Positions 1 through 8,614 of a stretch of 64,000 nucleotides of DNA are shown piece by piece (the first letter of the stretch is position 1; each line of letters opens with the position of its first letter). Below the pieces are notes generated by a model, which saw only the letters and a program-made list of their open reading frames with translations, searched no databases and was not told where the DNA came from. The stretch is from Pelomonas aquatica (GTDB lineage: Bacteria; Pseudomonadota; Gammaproteobacteria; Burkholderiales; Burkholderiaceae_C). The DNA lies in contig NZ_JAPPUW010000007.1 of NCBI RefSeq assembly GCF_026712205.1, positions 62,001-126,000 on the forward strand, given 5' to 3'. The translations under genes were made by a program, and so were the position numbers.

Positions 1-853
1 CCGCACCCGCGGCCAGCGACCAGCGCAGATGCTGTTCGACCGGCGCCGCGGCATTGCGCATCAGGCTGTCCAGCAGGCCGGCCAGCGCCGCGTCGCCCGC
101 CCCCATGGTGTCGACCACGTCGACCCGCGGCGGCCGGGCCGAGCATTCCTCGACGCCGTGGTAGAGCGTCGCCCCGGCGTCGCCGCGCGTCAGCAGCAGC
201 CAGGCACCGGGGTTCCAGGCCGCGATCTGGGCCAGGCCGGAGCGGTGGTCGGGCAGGCGGAACAGCCCGCGCAGGCCTTCGTCGGACACCTTGATGACGT
301 CGGCCAGGCGGCACATCTGCTCCAGCGTGTCGTCGTAGCTGGCATCCATGGGCGCGCGGAAATTGGGGTCGTAGCTGATGAGCCGGCCCTCTGCCTTCAA
401 GCCCTCGGCCAGCGCCCGCAGCCGCCCGGCCAGCGGCTCGCGCAGCAGGCCCAGGCTGCCGAAATGGGCCCAGCGCAGCGAGCGCGTCCAGCCCATCGGC
501 AGGCCCTCGGGGCGGAAATGCAGGTCGGCGCTGTCCTGGCCGATGAAGAAATAGCGCGGCGGGTCCAGCTCGTGCACGATGGCCAGCAGCGGCGGGCGGG
601 CCAGCTGCTGGATGAAGCGCATGTCGAGATTGGCCTCCTGGCTGACACGCCAGATCTCGGCACCGAAGACGTCGCGGCTGACCGCGCCGCCGAAGGCGCT
701 CAGCTGCCCCAGCGTCGACATCGCCACCGCCACATTCCAGGGCGAGCCGCCACAGGCACTGCGCCAGCTGTCCGGCCCGGTGCGGATCAGGTCCGTCAGG
801 GCCTCGCCGAAGGCGATGAAGTGCGGCAAGTCGGGGTGAAGGATCCGTGCCAT
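1..853 (-). CDS. PfkB-family carbohydrate kinase (fructokinase-like), C-terminus cut by window edge
   Basis: ATP-dependent sugar kinase of the ribokinase/PfkB superfamily, probably phosphorylating fructose or a related sugar in the cytoplasm. The start is the ATG at 853; the protein begins MARILHPDLPHFIAFGEALT. Family signatures seen are the N-terminal GG region (CGGSPWNVA near residue 35), a central substrate-lid segment, and the C-terminal DTMGAGDAALAG motif holding the catalytic Asp and anion hole. About 284 codons are present and the stop lies beyond position 1, so the full protein is probably about 300 aa. It is divergent from moaA, with a long hairpin between them. Substrate cannot be settled from sequence; fructokinase is the usual call for this motif set. 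Confidence 0.9.
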   Translation of the reverse strand, partial: MARILHPDLPHFIAFGEALTDLIRTGPDSWRSACGGSPWNVAVAMSTLGQLSAFGGAVSRDVFGAEIWRVSQEANLDMRFIQQLARPPLLAIVHELDPPRYFFIGQDSADLHFRPEGLPMGWTRSLRWAHFGSLGLLREPLAGRLRALAEGLKAEGRLISYDPNFRAPMDASYDDTLEQMCRLADVIKVSDEGLRGLFRLPDHRSGLAQIAAWNPGAWLLLTRGDAGATLYHGVEECSARPPRVDVVDTMGAGDAALAGLLDSLMRNAAAPVEQHLRWSLAAGA

Positions 854-902
854 TCGCGGCAATTCAAGCGCGCCTGGGCGGCCACTGCAAGACCCCGGGA
901 TT

Positions 903-957
903 AGGGCCTGTTCACGCTACGGGGATCGGTGCGATCCCCGTAGCGTGAACAGGCCCT
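903..957. repeat. Perfect 26-bp inverted repeat with 3-nt loop
   Basis: Arms 903-928 and 932-957 are exact reverse complements around the loop gtg. The arms begin AGGGCCTGTTCACGCTACGG. It lies between the divergent kinase gene (start 853) and moaA (start 981), so it is not downstream of either gene and is unlikely to be a simple terminator. Perfect arms of this length suggest a small palindromic mobile or REP-like unit, or fused ends of an insertion element, but no transposase gene is present. Confidence 0.9.
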
Positions 958-980
958 GGTACCGCTGACACAATGCCGGC

Positions 981-2084
981 ATGTCCGCCCGCGTGATCCC
1001 CCTGCACGACGCCCGCCCGCTGCGCGTGGCGCCGGCGGCCGTGGCCGGCCTCCCGCTGGGCGACGCGCTGGGCCGGCCGCTGCACGACCTGCGCATCTCG
1101 GTGACGGACCGTTGCAATTTCCGCTGCGGCTACTGCATGCCCAAGCAGGTCTTCGACAAGCACCACGAATTCCTGCCCCATGCCGACCTCCTCAGCTTTG
1201 AGGAGATCACGCGGCTGGCGCATGTCTTCGTCGGCCTGGGCGTCGAGAAGCTGCGCATCACCGGCGGCGAGCCGCTGCTGCGCCGCCACCTCGAAACGCT
1301 GATCGAGATGCTCGCGCAACTGCGCACGCCCGACGGCCGCGAGCTGGACCTGACGCTGACGACCAACGGCTCGCTGCTGGCCCGCAAGGCGGGCGCGCTG
1401 AAGGCCGCCGGCCTCAGGCGCCTGACGGTCAGCCTGGACGGACTGGACGACGCCGTCTTCCAGCGCATGAACGACGTCGGCTTCCCGGTCGCCGACGTGC
1501 TGGACGGCATCCGCGCCGCGCAGGCCGCGGGCCTCGGCCCGATCAAGGTCAACATGGTCGTGCAGCGCGGCGTCAACGACGGCCAGATCCTGGCGATGGC
1601 GCGGCATTTCAGGCACAGCGGCGTCGTGCTGCGCTTCATCGAATACATGGACGTCGGCGCCACCAACGGCTGGCGCATGGACCAGGTGCTGCCCAGCGCC
1701 GAGGTGCAGCGCCGCATTGCTGCCGAATGGCCGCTGGCGCCGCTGTCGCACAGCGCACCGGGCGAGACGGCCGAGCGCTGGGCCTATGCCGACGGCGGCG
1801 GCGAGATCGGCCTCATCTCGTCGGTCACCCAGGCCTTCTGCGGCGACTGCAACCGCGCGCGCCTGTCCACCGAAGGGCGGCTCTACACCTGCCTGTTCGC
1901 GACGCGCGGCCACGACCTGCGCGCGCTGCTGCGCGGCACCGCGCCGGTCGACGACGGCCAGCTCGCGGGCGCCGTCGCCGGCGTCTGGCAGGGCCGCAGC
2001 GACCGCTACTCGCAGCTGCGCGGCCAGGGCCAGTCGACACCTAACGGCGAACGCCGCGTCGAGATGCACTACATCGGCGGATGA
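981..2084 (+). CDS. moaA: GTP 3',8-cyclase MoaA (molybdenum cofactor biosynthesis)
   Basis: Radical-SAM enzyme that converts GTP to 3',8-cyclo-GTP, the first step of molybdopterin synthesis. The N-terminal cluster motif CNFRCGYC places Cys45, Cys49 and Cys52 for the SAM-binding [4Fe-4S] cluster. The C-terminal cluster motif [11 protein letters not shown] with a later Cys (LYTCLF) and the terminal Gly-Gly are both present. The 367-aa length is normal with a modest N-terminal extension. The last codons overlap the mobA start by 4 nt (ATGA), so the two are probably translationally coupled. Its product is needed by the formate dehydrogenase encoded at 23.9-27.0 kb. Confidence 0.97.
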   Translation: MSARVIPLHDARPLRVAPAAVAGLPLGDALGRPLHDLRISVTDRCNFRCGYCMPKQVFDKHHEFLPHADLLSFEEITRLAHVFVGLGVEKLRITGGEPLLRRHLETLIEMLAQLRTPDGRELDLTLTTNGSLLARKAGALKAAGLRRLTVSLDGLDDAVFQRMNDVGFPVADVLDGIRAAQAAGLGPIKVNMVVQRGVNDGQILAMARHFRHSGVVLRFIEYMDVGATNGWRMDQVLPSAEVQRRIAAEWPLAPLSHSAPGETAERWAYADGGGEIGLISSVTQAFCGDCNRARLSTEGRLYTCLFATRGHDLRALLRGTAPVDDGQLAGAVAGVWQGRSDRYSQLRGQGQSTPNGERRVEMHYIGG

Positions 2085-2641
2085 CCCTCATCCACGCCAT
2101 CGTCCTCGCCGGCGGCCGCGGCAGCCGCATGGGCGGCGTGGACAAGGGCCTGCAGCTGCTGGACGGCCGCCCGCTGGCCGCCCATGTTATCGCCGGCCTC
2201 TCCCCCCAGGTCGACCGCGTGCGGGTCAGCGCCAATCGCAACCTCGACGCCTACGCCGCCCTCGGCCCCCCGGTGCTGGCCGACCCGCCCGGCCTCGAAT
2301 TCGCGGGGCCGCTGGCCGGCATGCTGGCCGGGCTCCAAGCCATCCCTGGCGATGCCTGGCTGCTGACCGCTCCCTGCGACTGCCCGCGCCTGCCGCCCGA
2401 CCTCGCCGTGCGCCTGCTCGAAGCCGCCGCGCCCCACGGCATCGCCTTTGCGCAGGCGGCGCGCGAGCACCCCACGCATGCGCTGCTGCACGCCCGCCTG
2501 CGCGAACCGCTGAGGGCCCATCTGGAGGCCGGCGGTCGGGCCGTGCTGCGCTGGATGCGCAGCCAGCCGCATGGCGTTGCACACTTCGACGACGAAGCCG
2601 CCTTCGCCAACTTCAACCACCTCGCCGACCTGAATGGCTGA
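2081..2641 (+). CDS. mobA: Molybdenum cofactor guanylyltransferase MobA
   Basis: Transfers GMP from GTP to Mo-molybdopterin, giving the guanine dinucleotide form used by DMSO-reductase-family enzymes such as FdnG. The nucleotide-binding motif [16 protein letters not shown] lies at residues 9-24, followed by the family's GPLAGM segment and an APCDCP motif with the metal-binding Asp. At 186 aa it is close to the usual 190-200 aa. It overlaps moaA by 4 nt and the next gene by 8 nt, forming a short operon. MobA is distinguished from CTP-using MocA by the GPLAG context and its pairing with moaA, though that is inference. Confidence 0.95.
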   Translation: MTLIHAIVLAGGRGSRMGGVDKGLQLLDGRPLAAHVIAGLSPQVDRVRVSANRNLDAYAALGPPVLADPPGLEFAGPLAGMLAGLQAIPGDAWLLTAPCDCPRLPPDLAVRLLEAAAPHGIAFAQAAREHPTHALLHARLREPLRAHLEAGGRAVLRWMRSQPHGVAHFDDEAAFANFNHLADLNG

Positions 2642-3158
2642 ACCCGACGTCCAGATCCGCGCCATGCTCGAACCCGACCTGCTCGGCTACAAGGCGCTGC
2701 GCGACGCGATGCTGGCCCGCCACCCCGACGCCTTCACATCCGACGCCGAGACCGAGGGCCTGCGCGACATCGCCAGCTACCGCAGCCGGCTCACCGGCGG
2801 CGCCACCCTCTTCACCCTCGTGGCGCTGGACGACGCCCACCTCGTCGGCGCCCTCACCTGCGAGCGCGAACCGCGCCGCAAGGTGCAGCACATCGCCCAC
2901 CTGATCGGCATGATGGTGGCCGACAGCCACCGCGGCCGCGGCATCGGCCGGGCCCTGCTCGTCGCCGGCATCGAGCGCCTGCAGGCCACGCCCGGCCTGG
3001 CCCAGGTCACGCTCAGCGTGACGGCCGGCAACCGCGCCGCCGTCGGCCTCTACGAGAGCCAGGGCTTCGTGCGCTACGGCTGCCTGCCCGACGCCGTACG
3101 CCTGCCCGACGGCCGGCGGCTGGACAAGGCCCTGATGTTCAGGCGCCTGGACGGCTGA
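2634..3158 (+). CDS. GNAT-family N-acetyltransferase
   Basis: A single GNAT domain of 174 aa. The acetyl-CoA pyrophosphate-binding motif A reads HRGRGIGRALL near residue 105, followed by a conserved AVGLYESQGF motif B that closes the fold. It is predicted to acetylate an amine on a small molecule or protein, and the acceptor is unknown. It overlaps mobA by 8 nt on the same strand, so it is probably expressed with moaA-mobA, although no cofactor role is known for it. Its 3' end overlaps the convergent lipoprotein gene by 20 nt. Confidence 0.9.
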   Translation: MAEPDVQIRAMLEPDLLGYKALRDAMLARHPDAFTSDAETEGLRDIASYRSRLTGGATLFTLVALDDAHLVGALTCEREPRRKVQHIAHLIGMMVADSHRGRGIGRALLVAGIERLQATPGLAQVTLSVTAGNRAAVGLYESQGFVRYGCLPDAVRLPDGRRLDKALMFRRLDG

Positions 3159-3750
3159 GTTCGAACTGAACCACCAGCGCGTCCTGCACCGCGAGCAGGC
3201 CGCCCAGCACCGCGAAGGGCTGGATGCCGAAGTCGCTCTGCCGGATGACGACCTCGCCGCGCGCGTGCCGGCCGTCCACGTCGACGACGAACCACTGCCG
3301 GCGCGTGACGCCGTGCAGCGAGATCTCGGCCTCGACCGCGCGCCGCGGCCCCTCGCCGAACTGCTGCAGCGTGCGCACGACGACCTCGGGGTGGGCCGCC
3401 GCGTCCAGCGCCTTCAGCAGGTTGGCGCGCGTGCCGGCGCGGGCCTCGTCGTCCACGGCGCTCGCGAACGCAGGCCCGAGGCCGGCCCGCAGCGCCGGCG
3501 GGTCGATCTCCAGCGCGTCGAGCCGGAAGGCCAGCACCGGGCCGGCCGCCGGCCAGTCCACGCGCAGGCCGGCCGCGCGCAGCACATGGTTGTGGCCCAG
3601 CCGCGCCGCCGTGCCGCCGCGGAACACCAGCACCTGCAGCGCACTGCCGCCTGCCGGCTCGGCCGCCGGTCGCGGTTCAGGCAGCGGGCCGGCACAGCCG
3701 GCCAGCAGGGCCAGGGCCGTCGCCAGCAGGCCGCGTCGCCGGCGCGACAT
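3139..3750 (-). CDS. YceI-like periplasmic lipoprotein
   Basis: The product starts MSRRRRGLLATALALLAGC, with a positively charged start, a hydrophobic stretch and a lipobox (LLAGC), so it is predicted to be a lipid-anchored envelope protein. The mature part resembles YceI/DUF2957-type lipocalin-like barrels: a GHNHVLRA segment near the start, and a VRQSDFGIQPFAVLGG segment near the end that matches the usual YceI finish. YceI proteins bind isoprenoids or other lipids. I chose the ATG at 3750 because it sits directly before the signal peptide; an upstream TTG at 3771 would add seven residues. The gene is convergent with the acetyltransferase gene. Confidence 0.75.
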   Translation of the reverse strand: MSRRRRGLLATALALLAGCAGPLPEPRPAAEPAGGSALQVLVFRGGTAARLGHNHVLRAAGLRVDWPAAGPVLAFRLDALEIDPPALRAGLGPAFASAVDDEARAGTRANLLKALDAAAHPEVVVRTLQQFGEGPRRAVEAEISLHGVTRRQWFVVDVDGRHARGEVVIRQSDFGIQPFAVLGGLLAVQDALVVQFELSRPGA

Positions 3751-3870
3751 CGATGGGGTCTGTACGCTCAAACTGCACGCTCATTCGCGGGTTGGATAGG
3801 AAGTGCACCGCGCCACAGCGCCGGGCTGGTCTAGCATAGCCATCACTCTCCCCCGCACGGAGCCCCGATC

Positions 3871-4410
3871 ATGGCCAGCCTGTTCCGCCCCGCCCTCGAC
3901 CTGATGGCGCAGTACGCCGCCTATCACCGCGACCGCCGCAACATCGCGACCCATTTCGTCGGCATCCCCCTCATCGTCTTCGCCGTCAGCGTGCTGTTCG
4001 CGCGCGCCGAGTTCACGGTCGGCGACACGCCGATGAACGCGGCCATCGTCGTCTGGGCCGTCACGGCCCTCTGGTACCTCACGCGCGGCAGCCTCGCTCT
4101 CGGCGCCGCCACGGCCATCGTCAACGGCGTGCTGACCGCGCTGGCCATGATGGCCGCCCAGGGCTCGACGGCGGGCTGGCTGCTCGTCGGCGTCGGCAGC
4201 TTCGTCGTCGGCTGGGTGTTCCAGTTCGTCGGCCACTACTACGAGGGCCGCAAGCCCGCCTTCGTCGACGACCTCGTCGGCCTGCTGGTCGGCCCGATGT
4301 TCGTCGTCGGCGAGGCCATGTTCATGCTGGGCTGGGGCCGGCGCCTGCTGGAAGAAATCGAGAAGCGCGTCGGACCAACGCATCTGCGTGACCTCGCCCA
4401 CCCCGTTTGA
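3871..4410 (+). CDS. DUF962 / Mpo1-like membrane protein
   Basis: A 179-aa membrane protein with four to five hydrophobic segments. The N-terminal motif YHRDRRNIATHFVGIPL is typical of the DUF962 family; His residues in this family bind iron in yeast Mpo1, an alpha-dioxygenase acting on 2-hydroxy fatty acids. A second family motif, QFVGHYYEGRKPAF, is also present with its His. The bacterial role is not established. The start ATG at 3871 follows a purine-rich stretch. It is 12 nt upstream of the panE-like gene and probably cotranscribed with it. Confidence 0.88.
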   Translation: MASLFRPALDLMAQYAAYHRDRRNIATHFVGIPLIVFAVSVLFARAEFTVGDTPMNAAIVVWAVTALWYLTRGSLALGAATAIVNGVLTALAMMAAQGSTAGWLLVGVGSFVVGWVFQFVGHYYEGRKPAFVDDLVGLLVGPMFVVGEAMFMLGWGRRLLEEIEKRVGPTHLRDLAHPV

Positions 4411-4422
4411 CCCCCTGACACG

Positions 4423-5436
4423 ATGACCGGCGTTCTCGTCATGGGCGCCGGCTCGGTCGGCTGCTTCATTGGCGGGCTGACCCAGTTGGCCGGCGTGCCG
4501 GTGCACTTCGTCGGCCGCCCGCGCGTGCTGGCCGCGCTGCGCAAGCACGGCCTGCGCCTGACCGACCAGGACGGCCTGGACCGCCACATCCCGCCGCTGC
4601 AGCTGCGCCTGCACGACGAGCCGCCCGCCGGCCTCAAGCCGGACCTGGCGCTGCTGTGCGTGAAGTCCGGCGCCACCGCCGAGGCCGCCACGCCCCTGGG
4701 CCTGACGCTGCCCCAGGGCACGCCCGTCGTCAGCCTGCAGAACGGCATCGGCAACACCGACCTCGCGCGCGCCACCGCGCCCCAGCTGCACTGGCATGCC
4801 GGCATGGTGGCCTTCAACATCGCCGAGCTGGCGCCCGGCCACTACCACCGCGGCAGCGGCGGCGCGCTGGCGGCCGAGGCCAGCCCCGACGACACCGCCC
4901 TCGCCGCCTGGCAGACCGCGCTGGCGCGCGTCGGCATGGCGCTGGAGCTGCATGCCAACCTCGCGCCGGTGCAGTGGGGCAAGCTGCTGCTGAACCTGAA
5001 CAACCCGGTCAACGCGCTGTCGGGCCGGCCGCTGCGCGACGAGCTGATGCAGCGCGGCTACCGGCGCGTGCTGGCCGCGCTGCAGCAAGAGGCGCTGGAC
5101 CTGCTGGACGCCGCCCAACGCCCGGCAGCCCGGCTCACGCCGCTGCCGCCGCGCCGGCTGCTGGCCCTGCTGCGCATGCCCAACCTCGTCTTCCGCCTGG
5201 CCGCCGCGCGCATGCTGCGCATCGACGCCAAGGCCCGCTCCAGCATGGCGGACGACCTCGCCCAGGGCCGCGCGACCGAGATCGACGCACTCTGCGGCGA
5301 AGTCGTGCGCCTGGCCGGCAGCCTGCACCGCGGTGCGCCGCTGAACGCGCGCATGCAGGATCTCGTGCAGGCCTGGCCGCAACGCCGCCGGCCCTACACG
5401 CCCGACGAGCTGCTGGAAGCGCTGGGCTTGTCCTGA
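4423..5436 (+). CDS. panE: 2-dehydropantoate 2-reductase (ApbA/PanE family)
   Basis: NADPH-dependent reduction of ketopantoate to pantoate, a step of coenzyme A synthesis. The Rossmann motif GAGSVGCFIGG is at residues 8-18. The family motif with the catalytic Lys appears as QWGKLLLNLNNPVNAL near residue 190, and the C-terminal domain contains SSMADDLAQGRATEID, the usual substrate-side Ser/Asp/Glu segment. The 337-aa length is slightly above the common 300-310 aa. Organisms often carry several paralogues, so this copy may act on another ketoacid. It sits 12 nt after the DUF962 gene. Confidence 0.88.
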   Translation: MTGVLVMGAGSVGCFIGGLTQLAGVPVHFVGRPRVLAALRKHGLRLTDQDGLDRHIPPLQLRLHDEPPAGLKPDLALLCVKSGATAEAATPLGLTLPQGTPVVSLQNGIGNTDLARATAPQLHWHAGMVAFNIAELAPGHYHRGSGGALAAEASPDDTALAAWQTALARVGMALELHANLAPVQWGKLLLNLNNPVNALSGRPLRDELMQRGYRRVLAALQQEALDLLDAAQRPAARLTPLPPRRLLALLRMPNLVFRLAAARMLRIDAKARSSMADDLAQGRATEIDALCGEVVRLAGSLHRGAPLNARMQDLVQAWPQRRRPYTPDELLEALGLS

Positions 5437-5655
5437 AGGGCCCCCCGTCCGCCAACGTTGCAGGGGTGACGAGCCTCATCCCCTAGGTTTCTGGGCTCAG
5501 CAAGTCGCCAGCCAATCCCGTCGCGGCCGGGCCGGCTTCGGCGCCCGTTTTGCCGCGCCGGTCTCAGGCCGCTCGCGGCACGCCGGGCACGCTCCAGACA
5601 CTGCGCGCAGCCGCCGGCCAGCCGCCGGCGGCACCCCACGCAAGGAGCCATCACC

Positions 5656-6093
5656 ATGAGTCTGAAGACAAGCCTGTGCGCCGCCGTCGCGGCGCTGTCC
5701 CTGTCCTTCCCCGCGCTGGCCCAGGAGTCCAGCTACACCCAGGGTTCGGTCTGGTTCTTCTCCAGCATCCAGGTCGAGCCGGGCCAGTTCGAGAACTACA
5801 TGGACTACCTGAGCACGAACTGGAAGAAGGTGCAGGAGCTGGGCAAGAAGGAGGGCGTCGTCGTCTCGTACCACGTGCTGTCGGTGAACGCGCAGCGCAC
5901 CGGCGAGCCCGACCTCATCCTCGCCGTCGAGTCCAAGGACTACCGCACCAAGGCGCAGGCCGAGGCTTTCCAGAAGAAGATCGAGGCCCTGCTCGCCGCG
6001 GACGCGCGCCAGCAGACGACTGCCTCCGGCCAGCGCGGCACGATGCGCAAGCTGCTGGGCAATATGGAGCTGCAGGAGCTGCTGCTGAAGTAG
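5656..6093 (+). CDS. Small exported protein of unknown function
   Basis: The 145-aa product has a clear signal peptide (MSLKTSLCAAVAALSLSFPA, cleavage after ALA-Q near residue 22). The mature part is about 120 aa, rich in charged and aromatic residues. It looks like a dimeric alpha-beta barrel: a beta start (QGSVWFFSSIQV), then a FENYMDYLSTNWKKVQELGKK helix and a later VVSYHVLS strand. I do not recognise a named family. A good ribosome site (AAGGAG at 5642-5647) supports the start. The gene stands alone, with 219 nt upstream and 106 nt before terC. Confidence 0.75.
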   Translation: MSLKTSLCAAVAALSLSFPALAQESSYTQGSVWFFSSIQVEPGQFENYMDYLSTNWKKVQELGKKEGVVVSYHVLSVNAQRTGEPDLILAVESKDYRTKAQAEAFQKKIEALLAADARQQTTASGQRGTMRKLLGNMELQELLLK

Positions 6094-6199
6094 CCCACCG
6101 CGCGAACCCCACGGAAAACCGAAGCGACGTTCAGCCGCAGGCTGTCCGTGGCCGAGCAGGCGCTGGCGACAATGCCCGGCTCGCCACGGACGCCCCGAC

Positions 6200-6961
6200 A
6201 TGCTCGAACTGCTCGCCAACCCGCAGACCTGGATCGCCCTCGCGACGCTGACCGCGCTGGAGCTGGTGCTGGGCATCGACAACATCATCTTCATCAGCAT
6301 CCTGGTGGACAAGCTGCCCAGGGCCCGCCAGGAGCTGGCGCGGCGCGTGGGCCTGTTCGCGGCGATGTTCATGCGCATCGGCCTGCTGCTGGTGCTGGCC
6401 TGGATCGTCGGCATGGTGGAGCCGCTGTTCACGCTGCCGGTCCTCGACCAGGGCATCTCGGGCCGGGACCTCATCCTCATCAGCGGCGGCCTGTTCCTGA
6501 TCTGGAAGAGCACCGGCGAGATCCACGGTTCCCTCGAAGGCGAGGACGAGGCCCACGGCGGCGGCCAGGCCCGCGCGGCCTTCGGCGCCGTCATCCTGCA
6601 GATCATGGTCATCGACCTGGTGTTCTCGCTGGACTCCATCGTCACCGCCGTCGGCATGGTGGAGGACGTGCGCGTGATGATCGGCGCCGTCATCTGCTCG
6701 GTCGCGCTGATGATGCTGTTCGCCGGCCCCATCGGCCGCTTCGTGTCCGAACACCCCACCATCAAGATGCTGGCGCTGAGCTTCCTCGTCGTCGTCGGCG
6801 TCGTGCTGGTGGCCGAGGGCTTCGGCCACCATGTGCCCAAGGGCTATATCTACTTCGCGATGGCCTTCTCTCTGGCCGTCGAGACGATGAACATCAAGAT
6901 GCGCAGGAAGGCCGCGAGCAAGGTCGTGCTGCGCCAGCAGATTCCGGGTGGCGAGGACTAA
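6200..6961 (+). CDS. TerC-family integral membrane protein
   Basis: The 253-aa product has about seven transmembrane segments. The two TerC hallmarks with acidic residues buried in helices are both present: ALELVLGIDNIIFISIL near residue 20 and IDLVFSLDSIVTAVGMV near residue 140. The family is linked to tellurium resistance and, in several bacteria, to manganese or other metal export and metalation of exported proteins. This copy lacks the CBS/CorC extension of longer relatives. No tellurium-resistance neighbours are present, so a metal-homeostasis role is more likely, by inference. The stop overlaps the convergent DUF6445 gene. Confidence 0.92.
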   Translation: MLELLANPQTWIALATLTALELVLGIDNIIFISILVDKLPRARQELARRVGLFAAMFMRIGLLLVLAWIVGMVEPLFTLPVLDQGISGRDLILISGGLFLIWKSTGEIHGSLEGEDEAHGGGQARAAFGAVILQIMVIDLVFSLDSIVTAVGMVEDVRVMIGAVICSVALMMLFAGPIGRFVSEHPTIKMLALSFLVVVGVVLVAEGFGHHVPKGYIYFAMAFSLAVETMNIKMRRKAASKVVLRQQIPGGED

Positions 6962-7647
6962 CGCGCCATCCAGAAGAACACCGCCGTCATGCGGCGCTCG
7001 GCCGGCGCCTCGCCGACATAGGCCGAGGCGCTGTGGATCAGGTCGGCGCGGTAGAGCAGCAGGCGGTTGAAGCGCGCATCCACCGCCACGTCAGGCACGA
7101 ACAGGCCGTTGGGCACGAAGCGCGTGCCGAAGGCTTCCACCAGGTTCGCGAAGCGCGACGGCACGCAGTTACCGCCCGGCTGGCCATCCGGATGAACCAC
7201 GCGGAAGAAGGACGTGCCGGCATGAGCCGGGATATCCGGCGACAGATAGAGCACCGCCGCATAGGTGCACAGCGCGCGCGAATCGGTGTGCGGCTTGACC
7301 CGGCCCTCGCCCAGGCCCACCAGCTGCACGCAGTTGTGGTTGATGCGGTCGGCGACGCCCACCTGGGGCGCATAGACCTTTCTGGTGCCGGTCTGCTTCA
7401 GCATCCAGCGCTCCAGCGGCGCCAGTTCGTCTTCCGTCAGCCCGGGCTGCAGGCGCATGCCCGGCCAGCTCTCGGCCCGATGCGGCGCACCCAGCACCCA
7501 GCCCTCGGCGGCCAGCGCGCGCTCGCGCACGGCCATCGGGTCGGGCAGGGCGTCGTCCAGCACCCAGTAGTCGCGGCCGAGTTGGGGCTCGCGGTAGACG
7601 AGGCGATTCAGCTTCGGGGCCGGCGAGGGATGGGGCGGGTTCATCAT
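6958..7647 (-). CDS. DUF6445 family protein (2-oxoglutarate oxygenase-like)
   Basis: A cytoplasmic 229-aa protein. The motifs suggest a double-stranded beta-helix iron site: KPHTDSRALCTYAAVLYLSP supplies His-x-Asp, and DLIHSASAYVGEAPAERR supplies the distal His with a following Arg, as in prolyl-hydroxylase-like 2-oxoglutarate/Fe(II) enzymes. DUF6445 members are often near tryptophan halogenase or TonB-receptor genes, but neither is adjacent here. Substrate is unknown. The start at 7647 is one of two consecutive ATG codons. It is convergent with terC, overlapping by 4 nt. Confidence 0.72.
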   Translation of the reverse strand: MMNPPHPSPAPKLNRLVYREPQLGRDYWVLDDALPDPMAVRERALAAEGWVLGAPHRAESWPGMRLQPGLTEDELAPLERWMLKQTGTRKVYAPQVGVADRINHNCVQLVGLGEGRVKPHTDSRALCTYAAVLYLSPDIPAHAGTSFFRVVHPDGQPGGNCVPSRFANLVEAFGTRFVPNGLFVPDVAVDARFNRLLLYRADLIHSASAYVGEAPAERRMTAVFFWMAR

Positions 7648-7780
7648 GGGCTGGGAGTCTAGTGAGCGTCCCGACCGGCAGCGAGTGTCCGGGGACGGCC
7701 TGTTTCACTGCCCCGGCGCGGGCCTGCACAAGTTCGGGCCGGTTCGGCAGCCGGTCGCCGGCTGCGCCGGTTACTAGAGG

Positions 7781-7931
7781 TTGAGAGTTTTTCGGCCGTG
7801 CCCGAAAGGCGCGTCAAAACGCCCCCGATCCAGGCGCAAAGCACAGCCATGGCTCGGGCTATGGCGAGCATTTGCAACGACGAGCGGGGGTGTTTTGGCG
7901 GGCAAGACGGCCATGAATGAAAGACTCTCAA
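7781..7931. repeat. About 150-bp imperfect palindromic element
   Basis: The ends TTGAGAGT (7781) and CTCTCAA (to 7931) pair. Further in, TCAAAACGCCCCCG on the left pairs with GGGGGTGTTTTGGCG on the right. The centre holds GCACAGCCATGGCTCGGGCTATGG, itself nearly palindromic. The element fills the gap just downstream of ureE (stop at 7936). It has no coding content and looks like a repeat family or a structured RNA/REP-like unit. From memory, similar sequences occur in other Burkholderiales intergenic regions; this was not checked. Confidence 0.65.
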
Positions 7932-7935
7932 GCTC

Positions 7936-8538
7936 TCAGTGCTTGTGCTCATGGCCGTGGCCGCAGCCAGGGCCGTGCACATGGCCTTCGTCGTGCGCCT
8001 TGACCGGGATGACCAGCGGCTTGCGCGCGGGCGCGGCATGCGCGTGGTGGTCATGGCCATGATCGTGGTGGCCGTGGCCGGCGCCTTCGCCATGGGCCCC
8101 GCCCTCGGGCTCGAAGGCCGCCTGCGCCTCGGTCACGACGAGGTGCTGGCGGCGCAGCATGTCGGCCAGCACGGCGTCGGGCTCGAACTGCAGCAGTTCG
8201 GGCTGCAGCTCCAGCGGCACCTGGCGCCTGCCGAGGTGGTAGGCGGCGCGCAGCAGGTCAAATGGATGGCCGTGCTCGGCACAGATGCGCACCTGCAGCA
8301 CCGGCTGCGCCGCGGCGATGACGCGCAGCAGCGTGCCGTCCTCGGCGATCAGCACGTCGCCGCCGCGCAGCGTCGTGCCGCGCGGCAGCACGACGCCGAT
8401 CTCGCGGCCGCTGGAGTCGGTGGCGGAGAAGCGGCTCTTGCTGCGCGTGTCCCAGTCGAGTTCGAGCGTGGGTGCGCGCCTGACGAGGACGGCGGCGAGG
8501 CCGGCGCCGCCGGCGATGCGTTTGGTGGCGTGGATCAT
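7936..8538 (-). CDS. ureE: Urease accessory protein UreE, His-rich nickel chaperone (orphan)
   Basis: The 200-aa product has the UreE N-terminal domain (LELDWDTRSKSRF, GREIGVVLPRGTTLRGGDVL) and the peptide-binding/nickel domain (CAEHGHPFDLLRAAYHLGRRQVPLEL). It ends in a long His-rich tail (GHGHHDHGHDHHAHA and GHVHGPGCGHGHEHKH) that can bind several nickel ions. UreE delivers nickel to urease through UreG. I chose the ATG at 8538, where the conserved domain starts; a longer reading frame adds 34 unrelated residues. No other urease gene is nearby, so it serves a urease or nickel enzyme encoded elsewhere. The palindromic element lies right after its stop. Confidence 0.9.
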   Translation of the reverse strand: MIHATKRIAGGAGLAAVLVRRAPTLELDWDTRSKSRFSATDSSGREIGVVLPRGTTLRGGDVLIAEDGTLLRVIAAAQPVLQVRICAEHGHPFDLLRAAYHLGRRQVPLELQPELLQFEPDAVLADMLRRQHLVVTEAQAAFEPEGGAHGEGAGHGHHDHGHDHHAHAAPARKPLVIPVKAHDEGHVHGPGCGHGHEHKH

Positions 8539-8614
8539 GGGTTCACAGTGTGCCCGAGGCGCATTTCGCGGGCCGAGCGCCGGGCCGCTCCCAAGCCGGC
8601 CCGCCAGGGCGATG

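Noticed and set aside
903-957. The long hairpin as an intrinsic terminator
   Set aside because: It lies between divergent gene starts and has no U-run on either side.
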